Below, in pieces: positions 33,983 to 41,278 of a stretch of 41,278 nucleotides of DNA (the first letter of the stretch is position 1; each line of letters begins with the position of its first letter). The position numbers were made by a program, and so were the translations under genes. The notes beneath the pieces were generated by a model that saw only the letters and a list, made by a program, of their open reading frames with translations, was not told the origin of the DNA and did no database searches. Source of the DNA: Halorubrum vacuolatum (lineage in GTDB: Archaea > Halobacteriota > Halobacteria > Halobacteriales > Haloferacaceae); assembly GCF_900188065.1 (NCBI RefSeq), contig NZ_FZNQ01000021.1:1-41278 (forward strand). Direction: 5' to 3'.

Positions 33983-34366
33983 ATGAAAGAGGGTGCCGGA
34001 GAGAACCTATTTGCAGACGATGAGCCATCAGATCAGAGTGCCAGCACGCGATCATCACCCAGTCATGCGGAACAGACCCAACCTGCGCAAGCTGATGATA
34101 GGACAGACGACCGAGATCAAAGACAATTCCAGATACCGTATAAATTCCGCCGTGATGGTGTCCAAGACGGTCGCGAACGGGTTCCACTGTTCCTTCAGCC
34201 AGAGACAAAACGAGGCGAGCGCGAAGCATAAGGTGAACTTGAGGAGCGACTAGATGAGGACGTCTCCATCACGGACCTTCGCCAGGCACTTATGAAAGCC
34301 GGGCTTCAGCATCTCGATGAAGTGGAAGGGAATCTTGAAGACTGGGGATACGGAAATCACATATAA
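33983..34366 (+). pseudogene. Second ParA-partner-like gene with an in-frame stop
   Basis: It reads MKEGAGENLFADDEPSDQSA, an acidic spacer, PYKFRRDGVQDGRERVPLFL and KRGEREA. A TAA at 34229-34231 follows, then the frame continues GELEERLDEDVSITDLRQAL and ends HLDEVEGNLEDWGYGNHI. The tail resembles the end of the 33098 gene (LHHIEET...LQEWGYAVE type), so this is a paralogue or the partner of a lost ParA. A single nonsense change breaks it. Confidence 0.7.
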
Positions 34367-34682
34367 CCTCATCCTCGTCCGGTGGACGCGCGATATCTAC
34401 TTTCAATCCGTGGTCACTCATGTTGAGTCTGATTTTATATATCGCACTGCCGTGTTCGTGGCGTTCTCTCGGTTCAGCCATTTCAGTGTCATCGTTCGTC
34501 GCAACTTCTGTTTTGTATCTACCATGCAGTCGTTCAAATGCAGCCGTTTCCGCACTTGTGTCGGGTGTTTATAGTCAACTACGTCGGGGCAAGTCCCGAG
34601 CTATCCGCCTTGTTTATTGATGAATGCGCTCAGCGGATAGATAGAGTATGTTGTGGCCAGTCTGCGAGATATACAACCGGAA
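34367..34682. other. Intergenic region with a possible minus-strand gene scrap
   Basis: On the minus strand 34380-34560 codes a plausible peptide (AFERLHGRYKTEVATNDDTE, then MAEPRERHEHGSAIYK), but it has no start upstream and runs antisense into the partner pseudogene. I cannot assign it. Confidence 0.35.
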
Positions 34683-34988
34683 TCAAATCCGGCGTGCAAG
34701 TATCTCACTTATTATATTGCCAAGCTCCGTGTACTCGTTTCCGTTTCGGCACTCTTGCATTACTTGATCGATGTCTTCCGTTGTAGATATAATCGCCTCA
34801 GAACTTTCTGGGGGATATACTACCATGTTTCCCTCTACTTGGCCGGACTCCTCACGATCAAATTTGTGTTTGTGCTCAAGGAGCAAGATTACCTTATCAT
34901 CTGTTTGCCCCTGAAGGTTTTTGCCGAATTTTGCTTTTATATTCAACCTTTTCAATTCTTGTTTACTGAGTCGGGTTTTCTGAGGCAT
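34683..34988 (-). CDS. Hypothetical protein, second gene of an AT-rich pair
   Basis: 101 residues, basic N-terminus (MPQKTRLSKQELKRLNIKAK) unlike the acidic genes around it, and no cysteine pairs or membrane segment. It begins 2 nt after the stop of the 114-residue gene upstream, so they form a two-gene operon. Codon use is A+T-rich, which suggests recent transfer from a virus or plasmid. No family recognised. Confidence 0.6.
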   Translation of the reverse strand: MPQKTRLSKQELKRLNIKAKFGKNLQGQTDDKVILLLEHKHKFDREESGQVEGNMVVYPPESSEAIISTTEDIDQVMQECRNGNEYTELGNIISEILARRI

Positions 34989-34990
34989 TG

Positions 34991-35335
34991 TTATTCAATA
35001 CGTATATCTCCCGCTGTCATTGGCTCCCCGCAACTGTTACAGAGTAACTTATCTTCGGGTGACGGTTCTTTAGTTGAATCCCCGCCAATTATATTGTCAA
35101 TGTCCTGTTTCATATTATAATAAATATAGAGTTGTCTGATAAGCCACCATAACGTCTCAGGATCTGCTTGGCCGATATCGAATAGCTCGGTTAGCCCAAG
35201 AAATTTTGCTACTTCATCAGCGCCATTCAATTCAGATTTCAGAGCGTCTTTAAGATCACTTTCTGGTATTTCTATTGTCCTTGTCTGTGTAGGACATTCA
35301 GGTTCTGTACACTCTAAGGTCACAACTACTGCCAT
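34991..35335 (-). CDS. Hypothetical zinc-binding protein, first gene of an AT-rich pair
   Basis: 114 residues. Two cysteine sites: CTEPEC near residue 9 and CNSCGEPM near residue 98, possibly one zinc site joining both ends. The middle is helical with an aromatic run LWWLIRQLYIYYNMKQD. Codon use is A+T-rich like its partner. No family recognised; a small accessory protein of viral or plasmid origin is plausible. Confidence 0.6.
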   Translation of the reverse strand: MAVVVTLECTEPECPTQTRTIEIPESDLKDALKSELNGADEVAKFLGLTELFDIGQADPETLWWLIRQLYIYYNMKQDIDNIIGGDSTKEPSPEDKLLCNSCGEPMTAGDIRIE

Positions 35336-35398
35336 ATGAGTATGTAGTATGCATACGTGTTAAGCTCTAGGAATTTAAAATCAGTACCTCACAAAGCT

Positions 35399-35855
35399 GC
35401 TGTGTTGAATAGCGATCTTATCTGCCATTTTCGGCGGTTTAGAAGGATGAAGCCGAGGAAATCGAGCTTGGTATGGAGATCAATATCCTTGACTTCATCG
35501 AGCAGTGTCGTGACCTAGCTAAACAAGCGTTGGGAAAGCACGCGGGCGAGCCCGCCAGCGGCGGGTTCGCCCGCTGGGTTCACGTCGTTTTGCACTGTTT
35601 TCGGGTCGAAGACGGCCACAGCTACCGTGAAACGTCTAATCGGCTGAAGTACATGGCTGAGGTCCGCGATGCTCTTGACTTAGATCGGGACGATATCCCC
35701 GATCACACGACGATCTACAAGTCGTTTGATCGGCTGAAAATGTGGGTGTGGCGGGCGCTGCTGCGCGTTTCTGCGCAGCAGCACCCGGAGTCTGGCCACG
35801 CTGCGCTCGACAGCACGTTCTTCGACCGCCGACGTGCGTCCTCGTACCATTCGTG
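35399..35855 (+). mobile_element. IS5-family element, 3'-truncated
   Basis: The left end GCTGTGTTGAAT at 35399-35410 matches the ends of the complete IS5 at 8420-9359. The transposase gene starts at 35473. The element is cut at about 35855 and has no right end; the 150 bp after it show no gene. Confidence 0.7.
35473..35855 (+). pseudogene. IS5-family transposase, N-terminal half
   Basis: MEINILDFIEQCRDLAKQAL, VVLHCFRVEDGHSYRETSNR, IPDHTTIYKSFDRLKMWVWR and ALDSTFFDRRRASSYH, the last with the first catalytic Asp. Native sequence ends there; the frame runs on to 35967 without similarity. It is homologous to the 8452-9288 transposase and carries hairpins at three matching places: 35542-35574, 35683-35704 and 35757-35782. 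Confidence 0.8.
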
Positions 35856-36002
35856 TTCGCTTAACACTCATAGTAATAGGCTACGGCTTTTGAGCTCGAC
35901 TGAGTTATGCGTATACGAAGGAAATGAGCGAGGTGCAAACCTCGCAGAACCGTCGGAGCAGGCTTGATCGAACGCCGATGCCCATCATTACTTAGCGGAG
36001 TC

Positions 36003-37153
36003 GGCTCTGTTGAAATCCTTCAGACTTGACACGATCTGCGTGCTGAATACAGCACGAGCTGAAGCTTGATTCCGAGGAGTAGTGATCGGTCAGTACAAGC
36101 CCTGTCGGTTTCGACAGACCGACATACTTTGCGACTGCCTTCGTGTCCTGAACAGTCAATAGTTAGGCTCAACGACATTCCATGCAGTATAAAGAAATAA
36201 GCTGGCTCCAATACCGAATAGCGAGATACAGAGGACTCACGGATCGCTCAGCACGCATTATATGATTTATTCTCTTTTGAAATCTTTATCCGCGGACTCT
36301 GTGTGGCGACCGTCGTCCATGAAGTATCCTGCTGCCTGCAAAGCCGATCCTGAAAGGAGGCTAGCTAGAATCTCGTCTTTGTGTTCTACTACCCAATCTC
36401 CCGCTTTGGACATATACTCTGAAGGTGTGTTTTGGTCATCCATATCACTCCCGGCATTTTGGGGCTGATCTACGCCAAAGAGGATCGATATTCCCATATG
36501 GAGATCAGGCCTCAGCCAGACGGATTCGAGAGAAATATCGTGGATTTGTGCGGCTGGGAGTTCAGGTTTCGACAAGCCCGCGTCGGTTGCGGCAATAACA
36601 TTTGTAATCAATTCCCGCTCATATACATCAAACCCGTGGCCTAAGTGCGGTGCAAATACCCTACAATATTTGTCATTCCCATATTCTATGGGTTCGTTTA
36701 AATCATGTTCTGTACCCCAATATCCTATTCCACTAATAAGTGGGCCCTCTCCGATATCACCGGCTTGTACTTGATTTACTATCTGAAGCACGTCTCTGAG
36801 GGTATCACTCCGATAACGGTTGAATTCATCAACAAGAGATCTCTCCACACCTGGCTGTTCAATAGTGACCCCCGTCGGGAAATAGCACACGAACTCCCCC
36901 GAGTTAGGAACCATAATTAGTTCATGTTATATCATACAATCAAAGTAACGGTGGTATGTCTCCTTACTCTAAACCTATCTTAGATGGCTTGTTCAAAACC
37001 GGTTGAACCAACCTGCAGTCAGTACGCACTCTTCAGCGAACAGTTGATTCACCACTGATTGGTCGGAAGCAACGAACCACCTGTGCTGCATACACCCTCT
37101 GTATCTCGCACTACGGTCGAAACCTATCACTGCCTGAGGATTTCAACAGAGCC
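36003..37153. mobile_element. IS5-ended element without transposase, carrying a passenger gene (1,151 bp)
   Basis: 17-bp perfect terminal inverted repeats: GGCTCTGTTGAAATCCT at 36003-36019 and its complement at 37137-37153. An exact 8-bp target duplication GCGGAGTC lies at 35995-36002 and 37154-37161. No transposase or fragment of one is visible inside; the only good gene is the 215-residue protein on the minus strand. It must have moved with transposase supplied in trans. Confidence 0.85.
36267..36914 (-). CDS. Hypothetical protein carried by the IS5-ended element
   Basis: 215 residues, start ATG 36914, stop before 36267. The N-terminal part is soluble with mixed strands and helices (GEFVCYFPTGVTIEQPG, SDTLRDVLQIVNQVQ, ISGIGYWGTEHDL, RVFAPHLGHGFDVYERELI, HMGISILFGVDQPQ). 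Near the C-terminus is a short hydrophobic stretch EILASLLSGSALQAAGYFM followed by a charged tail. No catalytic signature or family recognised. Base composition is A+T-richer than its neighbours. As the sole cargo of a mobile unit, a defence, toxin or regulatory role is conceivable, but nothing in the sequence proves it. Confidence 0.6.
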   Translation of the reverse strand: MVPNSGEFVCYFPTGVTIEQPGVERSLVDEFNRYRSDTLRDVLQIVNQVQAGDIGEGPLISGIGYWGTEHDLNEPIEYGNDKYCRVFAPHLGHGFDVYERELITNVIAATDAGLSKPELPAAQIHDISLESVWLRPDLHMGISILFGVDQPQNAGSDMDDQNTPSEYMSKAGDWVVEHKDEILASLLSGSALQAAGYFMDDGRHTESADKDFKRE

Positions 37154-37209
37154 GCGGAGTCGTATTGATTCCAAAGAGCAGTTGAGACTGTGTCCCGCTG
37201 ACGGGTTAA

Positions 37210-37491
37210 TCAGCTGTCGCGGTCAATGTACTGAGCTTCCCACTCAACTCGTGCGTCAATTTCTCTGGTACCGCGTCGAGTAGTGGTATACTCGTTGGTC
37301 CGTCGGTCACGCTGGCTTTTCTCTATAAGTCCCTTCTCGACGAGTGTGTCAAGGTTGGGATACAGTCGACCGTGGTGGATCTCTTTTTCATAATAGTCCT
37401 CTAGTTCGTCCTTGATTGCGAGTCCATGCGGGTCTTCAAGACCAGCAACGACGCATAGCAGGTCCCGCTGAAACCCAGTGAGATCGTACAT
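37210..37491 (-). CDS. PadR-family transcriptional regulator
   Basis: 93 residues, one winged-helix domain: LTGFQRDLLCVVAGLEDPHG, recognition helix region KDELEDYYEKEIHHGRLYPN, then LDTLVEKGLIEKSQRDRRTNEYTTT for the wing. The motif GRLYPNLDTLVEKGLI is characteristic of PadR proteins. It lacks the long C-terminal dimerisation domain, as do many haloarchaeal members. The protein binds DNA and usually represses nearby genes. The IS5-ended element inserted just downstream of its 3' end. Confidence 0.88.
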   Translation of the reverse strand: MYDLTGFQRDLLCVVAGLEDPHGLAIKDELEDYYEKEIHHGRLYPNLDTLVEKGLIEKSQRDRRTNEYTTTRRGTREIDARVEWEAQYIDRDS

Positions 37492-37797
37492 ATCTCAGTA
37501 ATATATATTCAACTTTTGAAATTCTATCGATCTTAAATATTTGTATCGGATAACAAGAGCCTTTCAACAAGTGCTTCTATACTCGTAGCTCTTGATACTC
37601 TCTCAAACTCCTTGTTCTAGCTATTGTTAACCCAACATCCGTATCCCGTTAATACACCCAATAACATCTTCCGCGCTTTGAAATTGACAGAGTCGTGAAG
37701 ATCATGACAATCGACAGGCCGCACGGTCGAAGTCCTTTCTTACTGTTTAAAAACAGCGTATCAACGCTGAAACTGACAACTAGCCGAAGGCGGCAGC
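37492..37797. other. Intergenic region between PadR and integrase
   Basis: About 300 bp, A+T-rich near the PadR promoter (TATA-like stretches at 37503-37511 and 37538-37546). An inverted repeat CAGCG/CGCTG with adjacent GTTT/AAAC near 37747-37776 could be a terminator. No tRNA or clear attachment site was found beside the integrase. Confidence 0.4.
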
Positions 37798-38552
37798 TTA
37801 GAGGTCATCGAACCCGGCCTGCGAGTCGTCTCTCGGGTCGTCGAGCGACAGGCGCTGGTCGAGGCTGTTCACGGCGTCACGCAGCTGAGCAATTTCCTTC
37901 TGGAGCATTTCGAGCGGGTCGGGTTCCACGTCCACTTCGTCACTGAAGAGACCTGCATCGGCGAGCGCGTCCTGGATGACGTCGTCGAACAATGCGTTCA
38001 GGTACGGGTCGATTCTATCTCTGTCTTCCCACCCACCGAGTTCCATCACGACCTCGGGGTCCACGCGCTCGCGGAGCATCATGTTCGTGGCAAAGAACAC
38101 CCTGAAGTCGTGTGCAGTCACGTGCTGGAAGTCATCGTTCCCGGTACGTGACACGGCGTTCTCTGCACTCCTCTTGATGGAGTGTGCCATTGAGAGCTTG
38201 TCCTCGGGGAAGTACCCGGCCCGTTCACCGAAGCCCTCTATCTTACGGTACTCTTCGAGATCTTCATACAGGTCTCGTGGTACCCATGCGTCACGCCGAT
38301 TTCCTTTCGTACCTCGGCCTTTAGACTTTTTGCCGTAGATCGTGACAAAGAGGATGTCCACGTCATCGTGGGTGCTTTCACGGATGTCGTCAGGGCCGAA
38401 GGTGAGCTCGCTGATACGGCAGCCCATCTCTCCCATCACACGCATGCCATCTCGGCCTCACGGTTGTGAGCGGATTCGATCATCACTTCGTAGTCGCGCG
38501 GATTCATGTAGACCCGCATGCCTTGCATGAGTGTTTTCAGTCGCATTGGCAT
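37798..38552 (-). pseudogene. Tyrosine recombinase (XerC/D-like integrase), frameshifted
   Basis: The catalytic part is 37798-38445. It has the first Arg in GCRISELTFGPDD, Lys in the KKSKGRG region, H-x-x-R in TAHDFRVFF, Trp in LGGWEDRD (in place of the second His) and nucleophilic Tyr in DPYLNALFDD. The N-terminal part (MPMRLKTLMQGMRVYMNPRD and EVMIESAHNREAEMA) is in another frame ending TGA near 38437. Loss of one base in AEMA-MRVMGE (about 38446) explains the break. A TATA box at 38573-38580 lies about 25 nt before ATG 38552, so the full gene began there. It lacks a core-binding domain of usual size. Confidence 0.8.
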
Positions 38553-38661
38553 GTTGAGGGGTCTCACTCACTGTAAAATACGCTTGGAAAGTAATATACA
38601 AGCGTTTAAGTGGATCAGCGAATGGCGTCCGAGTCGTCTGGTTGTCGTCCCGAGCCCATCG

Positions 38662-38783
38662 GTGTTCGGTTAAGCCCTATCTGACGGTTTGAGAGGTCTG
38701 AGCATCGGTCAATTCCTAGGTACACGCCCGACGTAGTCTATCTCTAAGCGCGTGGAATATAACTGAAAGTATTAACCGAACAC
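38662..38783. mobile_element. MITE-like 122-bp unit
   Basis: Perfect 12-bp terminal inverted repeats, GTGTTCGGTTAA at 38662-38673 and its complement at 38772-38783, enclosing 98 bp without a gene. It directly abuts the 5' break of the TnpB gene. I see no target duplication. Confidence 0.55.
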
Positions 38784-39622
<839 letters not shown>

Positions 39623-39699
39623 GCGGCAACGAGGGGTGGATCCCAGTGATATGAAAAATGTAGTTTGTTACGGCTCGTAGGATATTGGCTATTTTTGTG

Positions 39700-39741
39700 T
39701 TAACCAACATGCTCCACGGATCAATAGATGTTGTTGGTTAA
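39700..39741. repeat. Inverted repeat TTAACCAAC-N24-GTTGGTTAA
   Basis: Arms 39700-39708 and 39733-39741, identical to those at 33729-33769. It lies between the TnpB end and the amine oxidase 3' end, where no gene starts. Confidence 0.8.
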
Positions 39742-39784
39742 TGTGGTAAGACCGGCATACGTACCTGCTAATCGTCACTCTGTC

Positions 39785-41278
39785 TCAGTTATCCTCAAGA
39801 TCCATCCCCTCTTGGTTCTCTGTCTTCCATTTATCAATGTCTTTGATCGCGTGCTCTGGCGGGACGTCGATCGCTGGGTTCTCCTCGAAGAAGTGGGCAG
39901 GTTCGAGTTTGAATGAGACCATCTTTGTTGGAAGTATCGGCCAATCTTCGGGCACACTCACGTGAGTTTGACACATGTTATACCAGACAACGAGGTCCTC
40001 GTTGGCTATCGAGCGGTCCGCATCGGTCCAGACTGGCAGCCCCACGCCACCGGGATGTTGGTTCGGATACTCGCCGGCCGGGTAGCGCTCCGCGTCGTCG
40101 TACTGGCTCACCCAGAGGTGTTTCGTCGCAAACCCGGCTCGTTTGGCATTCGAAGAGCCTGGCTGCATCGGAAACGCGGTGTTCGTTCCCGCCTTGGGCA
40201 TGAGCCGATAGCCGACGGGCTCACCTGTCGCGTCGTTCGTCACGTTCTCGTTAACGATTTCCCAGTAGCGGCCAGCGTGGGTGTCGGTCATGCGTTGTGC
40301 GTCGGATTCGCGTTCGAGCCGCGTCCGCTCAACGTAGGCAGCGTTGCCGTGGGGATTCAGGTTTTGATCAGTCACCCCGGCGTGAGGAGTTGGGTCGTAT
40401 CCCTCGGGCCCGTAGGGGACGTCGTTGAGGTTGACCTCGCGGACCGTGTTCGTCTCGCCGTCGATGGTGAAATCCAGACGACAATTAAAGACGTGCTGGT
40501 GGAGCATTGACTTGTGTCCAGGACCGATCGTCTCAGAGTAGCCGGTCTCGCGGTTGTCTCCCGATAAAAGTCCGGTCGCGTTACAGCCGGTGAGTCTCAC
40601 TTCGCTCTCGATCGAGCCGTCCTGGTAGAAGTACCAGTAGAACGCGAAGTCGTAGTTTCCGATCGTGGAGATAAACGAGATCACGAGGCGTCGATTCCGC
40701 CGGACTTCGTGATCACCGACCCGCCAGTCGTAGTGCTTCCAGAGGAGACCGTAATCCTCCTCGTGAAGACAGATCGCGTTGGGGATCACCTGTGCGTTAC
40801 CGTCGCCGTCATTGAGGACCGCGTCCCAGTAGTGCATGTATCCGAGACAATCACAGCCCTCGGTCAACGAATTCGCCAGTCGCCCGAGACCGTACTCGCC
40901 GACGTCGAACGGGGCCTTCCAGTCATGGTCCGGATCGGGGTCGTTGTACGCCGTCACCACCTCCGGATAGGACGCCCGTCGGAGGATCGGTCGCTCTGTG
41001 CCCTCGTCCTCGTAGGTGATGTCATACAGTACTAACCCCTCCCGGTGGTTGAAGCCGACGCGGACGTGCCAGTTTTGCCACTCGACGGTGTGGCCGTCGA
41101 CGTTCCAGCTCGGCCCATCCGGCTGGATGACGTTATATGGGGTGAGATCGTCGCGTAGATCCCGTTTCCCCTCCCGGTAGTAGTGGGTCCGCAAATTCTC
41201 GACGACGTTCGTGTTTTTCGGGCCGGTATCGACGAGTTTGACGACCTCGCGCTCGTCGAGATCAACCCATGCGTGTAT
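39785..41278 (-). CDS. Copper amine oxidase (primary-amine oxidase), N-terminus outside window
   Basis: 498 residues to the window edge, in frame throughout; the gene continues beyond 41278. This is the catalytic domain. It has the base Asp in YMHYWDAVLND (about 150), the topaquinone precursor Tyr in STIGNYDFAF (about 205), two copper His in LHQHVFNC (about 265) and the third His in CQTHVSVPEDWPILP near the end. It oxidises a primary amine to aldehyde, ammonia and peroxide. No signal peptide can be judged. The C-terminus looks complete (NQEGMDLEDN). Confidence 0.92.
   Translation of the reverse strand: MHAWVDLDEREVVKLVDTGPKNTNVVENLRTHYYREGKRDLRDDLTPYNVIQPDGPSWNVDGHTVEWQNWHVRVGFNHREGLVLYDITYEDEGTERPILRRASYPEVVTAYNDPDPDHDWKAPFDVGEYGLGRLANSLTEGCDCLGYMHYWDAVLNDGDGNAQVIPNAICLHEEDYGLLWKHYDWRVGDHEVRRNRRLVISFISTIGNYDFAFYWYFYQDGSIESEVRLTGCNATGLLSGDNRETGYSETIGPGHKSMLHQHVFNCRLDFTIDGETNTVREVNLNDVPYGPEGYDPTPHAGVTDQNLNPHGNAAYVERTRLERESDAQRMTDTHAGRYWEIVNENVTNDATGEPVGYRLMPKAGTNTAFPMQPGSSNAKRAGFATKHLWVSQYDDAERYPAGEYPNQHPGGVGLPVWTDADRSIANEDLVVWYNMCQTHVSVPEDWPILPTKMVSFKLEPAHFFEENPAIDVPPEHAIKDIDKWKTENQEGMDLEDN

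Noticed and set aside
36105-36266. Short minus-strand frame with hydrophobic start near the left end of the cargo element
   Set aside because: It overlaps end-proximal non-coding DNA of an IS5-type unit and has no supporting context.
37492-37797. tRNA or att site beside the integrase
   Set aside because: No cloverleaf or T-loop consensus could be seen on either strand.

Overview
The window is haloarchaeal (class Halobacteria). The proteins are rich in Asp/Glu and poor in Lys. Many genes have a TATA-like box about 26 to 28 nt before an ATG or GTG start, the signature of leaderless transcripts. The mobile elements (IS5, IS630, IS1595, IS66, IS6, TnpB), the type I-B cas6/cas8b pair and a B-family DNA polymerase all read as haloarchaeal. 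The ParA operon, a PadR regulator, a broken integrase and the dense insertion sequences suggest a megaplasmid or an accessory island rather than core chromosome. I cannot name the genus. No rRNA or tRNA was seen. All statements come from reading the sequence; no database was searched. || 1-3.9 kb: an IS6 transposase tail, an FtsZ-like small protein, a zinc-ribbon protein, and two truncated genes of an AddAB/RecB-like helicase-nuclease pair, the nuclease being fused to an IS66 remnant. || 3.9-16.3 kb: glycosyltransferase, VOC-fold protein, two short-chain dehydrogenases, a 5'-nucleotidase-type phosphoesterase, a XacA-like sugar oxidoreductase, an MTA/purine nucleoside phosphorylase and a GT2 glycosyltransferase. 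They are interrupted by a nested IS630-in-IS1595 unit, a complete IS5 element and a decayed IS with intact ends. || 16.7-19.2 kb: a transposase gene broken by two IS630-family elements. || 19.4-26.1 kb: a UDP-apiose/xylose synthase (UAXS)-like epimerase, a frameshifted sulfatase-fold gene, a transaldolase-like aldolase, an FkbM methyltransferase, a GT4 glycosyltransferase and two broken membrane-protein genes. With the earlier glycosyltransferases this looks like a surface-glycan locus able to make unusual pentose-type sugars; that link is inference. || 26.1-31.7 kb: an IS1595 remnant, a truncated polB fused tail-to-tail with the end of cas8b, then cas6 and a five-repeat CRISPR array. The rest of the type I-B operon is absent. 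|| 31.7-39.6 kb: TnpB remnants, a ParA operon with iterons, a nonsense-mutated second partner gene, two AT-rich unknown genes, a truncated IS5, an IS5-ended element carrying a non-transposase gene, PadR, a frameshifted tyrosine integrase, a 122-bp MITE-like unit and a truncated TnpB. || 39.8 kb-end: the catalytic part of a copper amine oxidase running off the window. || The most unusual pattern is that the DDE transposase genes here contain perfect hairpins (stems of 7 to 16 bp) inside their coding sequence. In homologous IS630 and IS5 pairs the hairpins lie at the same codons, partly with different stem sequences.
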